DNA of 64,000 bases, taken from positions 186,001 through 250,000 of the forward strand of contig NZ_ATDL01000014.1 in NCBI RefSeq assembly GCF_000416985.1, read 5' to 3'. Positions 1-7,602 of this stretch are shown piece by piece. The notes under the pieces were generated by a model, which saw only the letters and a program-made list of their open reading frames with translations, had not been told where the DNA came from and did not search any database. Each line of letters opens with the position of its first letter. Position 1 is the stretch's first letter. The position numbers and the translations under genes were made by a program. This DNA comes from Sphingobacterium paucimobilis HER1398. Its GTDB lineage: Bacteria; Bacteroidota; Bacteroidia; Sphingobacteriales; Sphingobacteriaceae.

Positions 1-315
1 TTTGTCACGAGAGGTGAAAAAACCTGTGGATTCTACAACTATATCAATTTGCAAATCGGACCAAGGTAGCTCCACAGGATTTTTTTTGTTGAGTATCGTT
101 ATTTTCTTCCCGTTTACATTCAGAAAATCTTCGCCATGGGTTATTTCTCCTGGAAAGGGGCCATGTACTGAATCGTATTTCAATAGATGGGCTAGCGTAG
201 CGGGGTCTGTCAGATCATTGATTGCTACAATGTTGATGTTAGGAATCTGACGAACCAGTAGGTTGCGTAAGGTATGTCTACCTATGCGACCAAAGCCATT
301 TATTGCTATTTTCAT
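1..315 (-). CDS. gap: Glyceraldehyde-3-phosphate dehydrogenase, N-terminal part (cut by window start)
   Basis: Read on the minus strand from the ATG at 315, the first 105 codons encode the N-terminal NAD-binding Rossmann region of GAPDH, the glycolytic enzyme that converts glyceraldehyde-3-phosphate to 1,3-bisphosphoglycerate in the cytoplasm. The start reads MKIAINGFGRIGR, the hallmark nucleotide-binding motif. It is followed by a VAINDLTDP-type segment and, near the cut end, by VVESTGFFTSRD, which matches the stretch leading to the catalytic domain. The catalytic cysteine would lie outside the window. A hairpin repeat (367-427) sits about 50 bases upstream of the start and may lie in its leader. 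Identity is certain from these motifs; the paralogue type cannot be told from this fragment. Confidence 0.95.
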   Translation of the reverse strand, partial: MKIAINGFGRIGRHTLRNLLVRQIPNINIVAINDLTDPATLAHLLKYDSVHGPFPGEITHGEDFLNVNGKKITILNKKNPVELPWSDLQIDIVVESTGFFTSRDK

Positions 316-366
316 ATGTAAATTATATGTTTTTCAAAGGCCATCAATTTGTCCCAATTTGTCGAG

Positions 367-427
367 ATGGAATATCCAAGCTGTTTTTATTGGCGCTTGT
401 GCATCCAATGTTAGATGGATATTTCAT
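367..427 (-). repeat. Hairpin repeat, copy 1 (also a possible 27-codon ORF)
   Basis: Two 12-base arms (367-378 and 416-427) form an inverted repeat, ATGAAATATCCA against TGGATATTCCAT on the minus strand, with one non-Watson-Crick pair and a 37-base loop. The same arms recur at 5177-5243 (loop also 37) and, with changed stem bases, at 5300-5344. It lies upstream of gap. On the minus strand the left arm could start a small ORF (427 to 344, 27 codons) beginning MKYP with LDIP further on. Copy 2 has the same two tetrapeptides, but both are encoded by the stem, so peptide similarity may only reflect the hairpin. Confidence 0.6.
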
Positions 428-456
428 GATGGATATAACTTGTTGTGTCGAGCTTA

Positions 457-1101
457 TTATTTTGTGTAGGCTGCTATTATTTCATTGATGTTTTTGTCAC
501 CATCCCAATGTGTCTGTAGTTTATTGTCTTTCCCATAGACATAGTTAGCAGGGAATTGTCCTGGGACATGGAATTTTTGTATGAATTCCTGATTTCTGTC
601 GTACAGCACCTCAACGTTGGGTTTGCCAACTAATTCTTTGGCAAATGTTTCTAAGAAAGAAGCCATCAATGCTGGGTCGTTCATGGAAACAAAGTATATA
701 TTGACACCTTTAATCCGGTCGTAGTTTTTTCCTAATGCTGCTGCCTCTGTTCTGCAGTGGGAACATCCCGGGTCAAAAAGAATGAAAACTGTTTTTTTTC
801 CTGTAGGGATATCGCTATTCGTAAATGAAATACCTGATTTTACTTTATAAAAAGTAAAGGCCGGAATCTGTGCTATAGGATCGCCTTGAGCAAGATTGCT
901 CATGTTGCTTTCGGGAGTTTGAGGGGCTGCACTATTGGTATTATGTTCATGCGCACTATGATCGTGACCGCTGTGATCGTGACCTTGATGGGCGTCCGCT
1001 TCTGTTTTGGTTTTTTCCGTATTACTTGGGGTATTAGAGCAACTGGATAACCCCAACGATACGCTTACAATAAGATAAGCTGGTATAATCATTTTCTTCA
1101 T
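457..1101 (-). CDS. Lipoprotein with His-rich segment and redoxin/TlpA-like domain
   Basis: A 214-residue protein with a lipoprotein signal (hydrophobic stretch, then LSSCS with the lipidated Cys near residue 21). A low-complexity linker carries the His-rich segment HQGHDHSGHDHSAHEH at about residues 38-53, a likely divalent-metal binding stretch. The C-terminal 140 residues resemble the thioredoxin-like AhpC/TlpA fold: KTVFILFDPGCSHCRTEAAAL supplies a CxxC at about residue 113, followed by the strand IYFVSMND and a conserved-looking proline region (FHVPGQFPANYVYG). It is probably periplasm-facing and involved in thiol redox chemistry or metal handling. The gene stands alone, convergent in position with the secDF terminator. 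Function is inferred from motifs only; a copper- or zinc-related role is possible but unproven. Confidence 0.75.
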   Translation of the reverse strand: MKKMIIPAYLIVSVSLGLSSCSNTPSNTEKTKTEADAHQGHDHSGHDHSAHEHNTNSAAPQTPESNMSNLAQGDPIAQIPAFTFYKVKSGISFTNSDIPTGKKTVFILFDPGCSHCRTEAAALGKNYDRIKGVNIYFVSMNDPALMASFLETFAKELVGKPNVEVLYDRNQEFIQKFHVPGQFPANYVYGKDNKLQTHWDGDKNINEIIAAYTK

Positions 1102-1210
1102 ACGTTTGTTTTTTGTCCTTACAAACTTAGATAAAATGCTTTGTATTTAGCGAATGCCTATAGGAAAAAACTGTGAATCTGACGTTGTTATGTTGAATCT
1201 AATAGACATA

Positions 1211-1241
1211 AAAAAAGGCTATCATTCGATAGCCTTTTTTT
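1211..1241 (-). terminator. Intrinsic terminator of secDF (bidirectional-looking)
   Basis: AAAGGCTATC and GATAGCCTTT form a perfect stem around ATTC, flanked by A and T runs on either side. It follows the secDF stop codon by about 20 bases on the minus strand. Confidence 0.9.
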
Positions 1242-1259
1242 ATAATATCTGATGACAGA

Positions 1260-4256
1260 TTAAGGTGTCACTACTTTTACTTTTTCCTCAGCTGGCTTAG
1301 CAATTGCTTTGTCTTTACCTAAGTCATATACTGTAGGAGCCGCTAGTACAATCGAAGAGTATGTACCTACGACAATACCGATCAGGATCGCAAAAGAGAA
1401 ACCTCTGATAACCTCTCCACCGAATACGAACAATACTGCTAGTACGAAGATAATTGTTAATGAAGTAATAATTGTACGGCTCAATGTGGTATTGATTGCT
1501 TGATTTACAACATCTCCAAAGTATTTATTCATACCTTTTGACTTGCTTACATCTTCACGTATACGGTCAAATACAACTACTGTATCATTGACCGAATAGG
1601 CCAGTACAGTAAGGAATGCCGCTACAAAGTGCTGGTCAATATCCAATGAGAATGGAACAATGCCATCTAATATAGAGAATAGACCTAATAGAATAATACC
1701 ATCATGTATCGTTGCGACAGCTGCACCCACTGAATATTGCCATTTGTGGAAACGCACTAAGATATAAGCTGCAATAATCAATACAGAAAGTATACTAGAC
1801 CAGGCTGCTCTTCCTTTAATATCTGATGCAATAGATGGCCCTACCTTTTGAGAAGAAAGGATTTCGTATTTATTTCCTTGCTCTTTGGATAGACCTTCAT
1901 TTAATTTTGCTAATACTTCCGCATCAGCTTCATCCGAAGTTTCTGTGATATGATAAGTTGTTGTTACACGAACCTGGTTCTCACTACCAAATGTTTTTAC
2001 CTCTGTGGTGGACTGGAAAGTTTCATCTAAGTTTTTACGAATAGTTTCTAGATTAACAGCTTTGTCATAACGAACAGTATAGGTACGTCCTCCTTGGAAA
2101 TCTACACCTAAAGTGAATCCTTTGGTGAAAACGAAACCTAAAGAGATTGCTACAGCGATCAGTGATACGATATAGAATTTTTTACGGTTTTTGATAAATT
2201 GATAGTTTGCGTTTTGAAGTGTTTTCTCCGACCAAGGGAATGAAACTGATATTTTCATATCTCTGTCTAACATAAACTCGAAAATCAAACGCGATATAAA
2301 AATAGACGTAAATAGCGATGTGATAATACCAATCATCAATGTTGTCGCAAAACCTAAGATAGGTCCTGAACCAAAGAAGAATAATACAACACCAACTAGA
2401 CCTGTCGTAATCTGGGAGTCTAAGATGGATGGTAATGCATGTTTATAACCATCGGCTATAGCTTGACGAACACTTTTGCCTAGGCGAAGTTCTTCACGTA
2501 TACGTTCGTATATCAGTACGTTGGCATCCACAGCGGTACCCATTGTCAATACGATACCAGCAATACCAGGTAGTGTCAATACTGCGTTTAATGATGCTAA
2601 AATACCTAATAAGAAGAATACGTTGAATAATACCGCAATATTAGCTGCCCAACCTGCTCTATTGTAATAGACAACCATGAATATCATTACGACTACAATA
2701 CCAATTATCGCAGAGTTAACTCCTGAGTCAATTGCTGCCTGTCCTAATGAAGGACCTACAATAGCTTCTTCTACGATTTTAGCTGTTGTAGGAAGGCGAC
2801 CTGCCTTCAATACGTTAGCTAAATCTTTCGTATCTTCAATAGTGAAGTTTCCTGAGATTGAAGAACTACCTCCTGGGATTTCATTGCTTACGGTAGGGGC
2901 TGAATATACCACGCCATCTAAGACGATAGCGATTGATGCTTTAGTCTGCGCTGCTTTAGCAGTGATACGTCTCCATTCTTTAGCACCATAAGAATTCATC
3001 TGCATGGATACTTCAGGAGCATTGGTTTGTGGATTGAAAGCATCTCTAGCGTCTGTAATAACTTCACCTGTCAATACTGCTCCGTGTTCTCCAGGAATCG
3101 GTTTGATCGCATATAGGGACAGGAAATTAGGGCTACGGTGCTCCGGTTTTACAGCCCACATCAATTTTAAGTTTGAAGGGATCTGTGATTTAATCTCTGG
3201 TCTTGCTAAGTAAGCATTTACTTTAGCTGTATCTTTTAGGTTTGCTATACCTACTTGGGCGCCAGGTGCTAACTGTTGTTGACCATTCTCAGCTTGATAT
3301 ATGGATGGCATCAATACACTGAACAGTGGGTTTTCGTTTGCTAGATTGGCAGCTATGGTACTGGAATCTTGTTTGTCTCCTTTATTCGTTCCAAGGTTCG
3401 CAAGTAGATTGTCCTCTTTTTTGGTGGTATCTACTGCTGTTGAATCTGTTGTAGAAACTGTTTTTGGTGTTTCGTTAGTTTTCAGCGAGCTTGCTAGAGA
3501 ACGATTTATGTTCTCTAATAAAGGATAGATCTGCATGTTGTCATGCGTTTCATAGAACTCTAATTTGGCTGACCCTTGTAAGAGTTTGCGCACGCGACTT
3601 TCATCATTGACACCAGGTAGTTCGATAAGGATACGGTTTGTTCCTTGTTGAATCTGAATGTTTGGAGATGCAACACCAAATTTATCAATACGTGTACGTA
3701 ATACTTTGTATGAATTTTGGATCGCATTGTCTGCTTCTTTTTGAAGGAAACTTTTTAAATCTGAATCTGAACTCGTTGCTTTGATGAAAGCGGAGTTATC
3801 TTTTGTCGCAAAAAATGAAGCTAAACTAGCTGATGCACCACTAGCTTTATAATCTTCGATGAAAAGATCGACAACAGATTTGTTTGACGATTTACTTTTT
3901 TGAATTGCTGAGTTTAGAGATGCGTTAAACTTTTCGTCCTTTGGATTGTTAGCTAAGTTTTTAATTAACTCATCTAAGGAAATCTCCATAGTGACGTTCA
4001 TCCCACCTTTAAGATCTAGCCCTAGAGCAAGTTCATAAGATTTACATTCTCTGTACGTGTACTTGGCAAAGCCCAAGTTATAAACCGTTTCACCCGCAAT
4101 GGAATCGAGGTATGCCTTTTCCTTTGCGATATCGCCTCCTGCATATGCCTCAGCTTCACGTTCCACTTTTCTTGTTACAAAAGTGAATGATAAAGAATAG
4201 AGACAAGCTAATGCCACTATTATTACCAAAAATTTAATCAGCCCTTTACTCTGCAT
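1260..4256 (-). CDS. secDF: Protein translocase fusion SecDF
   Basis: A 998-residue membrane protein that fuses SecD and SecF, the RND-type partners of SecYEG that use proton motive force to pull secreted proteins across the inner membrane. The SecD half starts with one N-terminal membrane segment, then LGLDLKGGMNV near residue 80, a long periplasmic domain with an unusual low-complexity Thr/Ser/Lys/Asp insert near residues 265-310, and a membrane block with MGTAVDANVLIYERI. The SecF half begins around residue 660 with its own LGVDFQGGRTYTV motif and ends with SVNDTVVVFDRIRED and a final membrane block. Single-chain SecDF of about 1000 residues is usual in Bacteroidota. It has its own promoter (4428-4461) and terminator (1211-1241), so it is probably monocistronic. 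Confidence 0.97.
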   Translation of the reverse strand: MQSKGLIKFLVIIVALACLYSLSFTFVTRKVEREAEAYAGGDIAKEKAYLDSIAGETVYNLGFAKYTYRECKSYELALGLDLKGGMNVTMEISLDELIKNLANNPKDEKFNASLNSAIQKSKSSNKSVVDLFIEDYKASGASASLASFFATKDNSAFIKATSSDSDLKSFLQKEADNAIQNSYKVLRTRIDKFGVASPNIQIQQGTNRILIELPGVNDESRVRKLLQGSAKLEFYETHDNMQIYPLLENINRSLASSLKTNETPKTVSTTDSTAVDTTKKEDNLLANLGTNKGDKQDSSTIAANLANENPLFSVLMPSIYQAENGQQQLAPGAQVGIANLKDTAKVNAYLARPEIKSQIPSNLKLMWAVKPEHRSPNFLSLYAIKPIPGEHGAVLTGEVITDARDAFNPQTNAPEVSMQMNSYGAKEWRRITAKAAQTKASIAIVLDGVVYSAPTVSNEIPGGSSSISGNFTIEDTKDLANVLKAGRLPTTAKIVEEAIVGPSLGQAAIDSGVNSAIIGIVVVMIFMVVYYNRAGWAANIAVLFNVFFLLGILASLNAVLTLPGIAGIVLTMGTAVDANVLIYERIREELRLGKSVRQAIADGYKHALPSILDSQITTGLVGVVLFFFGSGPILGFATTLMIGIITSLFTSIFISRLIFEFMLDRDMKISVSFPWSEKTLQNANYQFIKNRKKFYIVSLIAVAISLGFVFTKGFTLGVDFQGGRTYTVRYDKAVNLETIRKNLDETFQSTTEVKTFGSENQVRVTTTYHITETSDEADAEVLAKLNEGLSKEQGNKYEILSSQKVGPSIASDIKGRAAWSSILSVLIIAAYILVRFHKWQYSVGAAVATIHDGIILLGLFSILDGIVPFSLDIDQHFVAAFLTVLAYSVNDTVVVFDRIREDVSKSKGMNKYFGDVVNQAINTTLSRTIITSLTIIFVLAVLFVFGGEVIRGFSFAILIGIVVGTYSSIVLAAPTVYDLGKDKAIAKPAEEKVKVVTP

Positions 4257-4427
4257 TTTCTGTATTCGTCTATTAGTTTGATATAGTTTATGTTTTTTAA
4301 TTGCTTTAAATCTCGTGAAAATATGTCAAAGTATCGTTAATCATTGGGCTAAAAAAGGACTGTGAAGTCTTTTTAGAGGCTTGGATTATACTTAACACTT
4401 TAACAAAATATATTTTACCAAGAATCG

Positions 4428-4461
4428 CAAAGGTATAAAAATTTTGTATAATGAAAACAAA
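4428..4461 (-). promoter_or_regulatory. Bacteroidota-type promoter of secDF
   Basis: On the minus strand TTTG (4461-4458) and TACCTTTG (4435-4428) are 22 bases apart and match the TTTG / TAnnTTTG consensus of the primary sigma factor of this phylum. The predicted start site is about 165 bases before the secDF start codon. Confidence 0.55.
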
Positions 4462-4542
4462 ATATATAGATAACTATTGAAAAGTTTTTGTTATGGGAAT
4501 ATGAACAAAATATTAGCAAAAGTGTCTAATGAGGAGACACCT

Positions 4543-4579
4543 ATGGCGCAATCGGACTTTTTGTTTCCGATTGCGCTAT
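4543..4579. terminator. Long inverted repeat, possible terminator without T-run
   Basis: GCGCAATCGGA (4546-4556) pairs perfectly with TCCGATTGCGC (4566-4576) around a 9-base loop, and outer bases extend the stem to about 14 pairs with one G-T. No T-run follows on either strand. It lies about 70 bases after the end of the minus-strand barrel gene, so it may end or protect that transcript. Confidence 0.45.
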
Positions 4580-4649
4580 GAAAAGGCTTTTTGTTTCAGC
4601 TATGCGTGTTTATTGGCTATAGCATAGGATTGAAGTGGTTGTGTGTGTG

Positions 4650-5150
4650 TTATTTTAACGTGAATTTGAATCCCAGGGTGAATCTTGACGGCTCGAAGCT
4701 CGAATTGTGGGTTAAGTTCCACCAAGGTTTCCAGTCAAAATGAAAGGCCAACGGAGCGGAAGGTATTTTGAATTCGAGACCGACGGCGGGACGAATAGCG
4801 ACATGAGTGTGATTATCACGGTGTTTGTCGTCAAACCAGATACTGTTGTTGTTAAGAAAGGTCAACTGTGGACCTATGCCAACGTACCAACTGAGTCCGC
4901 GAGCGCCACGGATCGGCTGATTGTAGGAGTAATCTACTCCTATTAATGTAACATTGTCACCGAATAGAACCTGTGCATTCCCCGCGTTTTGATTATCAAA
5001 AAAATGTTTGACCTGTGGGCCGCCTAAGGTGGGGCCATCACCTACATCTATGCCTACCCCTAGGGCAGTTCTATAGGACTGTGCTTTTACAATAGTCGAG
5101 GAGCCAAGAAACAAAGCTATCGCAAGTACAGATAGAGCCGATTTTTTCAT
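4650..5150 (-). CDS. Small outer-membrane beta-barrel-like protein
   Basis: A 166-residue protein with a clear signal peptide (MKKSALSVLAIALFLGSSTIVKA, cleavage before QSY). The mature part alternates short hydrophobic strands and turns (YRTALGVGIDVG, VTLIGVDYSYNQ, LSWYVGIGPQLTFL, VAIRPAVGLEFKI) and ends with RFTLGFKFTLK, an aromatic-hydrophobic final strand typical of barrel proteins inserted by BamA. The family is common in Bacteroidota as small uncharacterised porin-like proteins; about eight strands would fit. No specific function can be assigned. Two hairpin repeats lie upstream (5177-5243 and 5300-5344), and the start codon region shares 17 bases with the arm of the first one. Confidence 0.7.
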   Translation of the reverse strand: MKKSALSVLAIALFLGSSTIVKAQSYRTALGVGIDVGDGPTLGGPQVKHFFDNQNAGNAQVLFGDNVTLIGVDYSYNQPIRGARGLSWYVGIGPQLTFLNNNSIWFDDKHRDNHTHVAIRPAVGLEFKIPSAPLAFHFDWKPWWNLTHNSSFEPSRFTLGFKFTLK

Positions 5151-5176
5151 ATGTATATAATTTGATTTTCAGTTGC

Positions 5177-5243
5177 CATATGGAATATCCAAAATATATT
5201 CATTCGTGTTTGTGAAGTTGCTGCTACATGGATATTTCATATG
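5177..5243 (-). repeat. Hairpin repeat, copy 2 (also a possible 23-codon ORF)
   Basis: Arms CATATGGAATATCCA (5177-5191) and TGGATATTTCATATG (5229-5243) pair over 15 bases with one mismatch around a 37-base loop. Stem sequence and loop length match copy 1 at 367-427, but the loop sequence differs. On the minus strand an ORF from 5240 to 5169 would encode 23 residues starting MKYP and containing LDIP. Confidence 0.65.
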
Positions 5244-5259
5244 TATATAATTATTTCGT

Positions 5260-5279
5260 GATCCGCCAGTTGGCGGATC
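5260..5279. repeat. Short palindromic element
   Basis: GATCCGCC and GGCGGATC flank AGTT, giving a perfect 8-pair stem. A T-rich stretch follows on the plus strand, so a weak terminator is possible; a REP-like dispersed palindrome is the alternative. It lies between hairpin copies 2 and 3. Confidence 0.5.
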
Positions 5280-5299
5280 GGTTTGTTTTTTATTGTCTT

Positions 5300-5344
5300 A
5301 TGGAGTACTCAAGAGGAATGCTTCGCTAAACATGAGTATTTCAT
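5300..5344 (-). repeat. Hairpin repeat, copy 3 (shorter loop, changed stem)
   Basis: Arms ATGGAGTACTCA (5300-5311) and TGAGTATTTCAT (5333-5344) form the same kind of stem as copies 1 and 2 with a 21-base loop. Bases differ on both arms in a way that keeps pairing (TATCC/GGATA becoming TACTC/GAGTA). The minus-strand reading frame starting MKY stops after 11 codons because the second arm supplies TGA. Confidence 0.55.
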
Positions 5345-5568
5345 CTGAACTTGTATGTATTAGTATAATTAAATAAAAGGTGATGAAGCTTTACTGTGGT
5401 CGCATACTCTGTATATTGAAGATAGCGGCAAAGGGTGCTTCGGTCTTTTATAGTTGTGCTTCGTAAAGCTAAGCAAAGAACTTGCCAAAATGTTGCGATT
5501 GGCTTTAATTGTTGGTTAAAAAAATGAATATAATCTGAGCGTCATTAAATGGGGGCTGTTATTTTTAT

Positions 5569-5599
5569 TTTGGTTTTTTGATAAAAAATTGTAATTTTG
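5569..5599 (+). promoter_or_regulatory. Promoter of guaB
   Basis: TTTG (5569-5572) and TAATTTTG (5592-5599) are separated by exactly 19 bases, an excellent match to the Bacteroidota housekeeping consensus. The start site would be about 28 bases before the guaB ATG. The TTTGCC/GGCAAA palindrome overlapping the -7 end could be an operator, but only one copy is present. Confidence 0.75.
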
Positions 5600-5611
5600 C
5601 CTGGCAAATAG

Positions 5612-7108
<1,497 letters not shown>

Positions 7109-7130
7109 TTTATTTTTTGTAAAAAAGTAA

Positions 7131-7168
7131 AAAGGAAGGTGCCTAGATAGGTGCCTTCCTTTTTTTTG
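7131..7168 (+). terminator. Terminator of guaB
   Basis: AAGGAAGGTGCCTA and TAGGTGCCTTCCTT form a 14-pair stem with two central G-T pairs, followed by a run of T. Confidence 0.9.
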
Positions 7169-7244
7169 TTTGCTTTTCCATATTTATTACTGTAAATTGT
7201 CATTGGTTATCAACTTTATATATCATTTATTTAAAAATATAGTT

Positions 7245-7367
7245 ATGGGAAAAGGAGATAAGAAGACAAGAAGAGGTAAGATTATAATGGGATCTTATGG
7301 AAAGCGAAGACCCGGACGGAAAAAAGAGCTTGGAAAGAGCCAGACTGTCCCAAAAGATAGTAAATAG
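7245..7367 (+). CDS. 30S ribosomal protein THX
   Basis: A 40-residue, strongly basic protein starting MGKGDKKTRRGKI and containing GSYGKRRPGRKK, the pattern of the short THX/bTHX family that sits in the head of the 30S subunit in Thermus and is widespread in Bacteroidota. The start chosen is the ATG at 7245, since the family begins MGKGDKK; the open frame extends upstream but is not family-like. A strong hairpin terminator follows the stop immediately. The protein is a structural ribosome component with no known catalytic role. Confidence 0.88.
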   Translation: MGKGDKKTRRGKIIMGSYGKRRPGRKKELGKSQTVPKDSK

Positions 7368-7389
7368 GCAACCGAAAGGTTGCTTTTTT
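7368..7389 (+). terminator. Terminator of the THX gene
   Basis: GCAACC-GAAA-GGTTGC followed by TTTTTT: a six-pair stem with a GNRA tetraloop directly after the stop codon. Confidence 0.92.
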
Positions 7390-7503
7390 ATTAGTGAGGC
7401 TTTTTAGTTGGTGGATATTATGTTTTTTTGTTATTGTTTTTGTATTAAATTGTGTTTTAAAATATGAATTTAATAAAAATATAAGCTTTTTGATATTAAA
7501 TTG

Positions 7504-7511
7504 TATATTTG
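7504..7511 (+). promoter_or_regulatory. Possible -7 element for ppc
   Basis: TATATTTG matches the TAnnTTTG element about 90 bases before the ppc start. No TTTG was found at the right distance upstream, so the promoter is tentative. Confidence 0.35.
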
Positions 7512-7602
7512 TTGCGTGCTTTTCAGGAGATCCTATTGCTAAGACGATCCTGTATTGGCAAACTAATCAGTGATACGAAAGGATCATACATAATTTATTG
7601 AA

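Larger units (their letters stand above)
4257..4649. other. Intergenic region between secDF and the small barrel gene
   Basis: The 393 bases hold the secDF promoter (4428-4461), a long inverted repeat (4543-4579) and an AT-rich leader of about 170 bases in front of secDF. No convincing coding sequence was seen; the stretch at 4630-4650 is a short GT-rich run. Confidence 0.6.

Noticed and set aside
7170-7244. Longer reading frame in front of the THX gene
   Set aside because: The extension is hydrophobic and unlike the family, which begins MGKGDKK; the ATG at 7245 fits.
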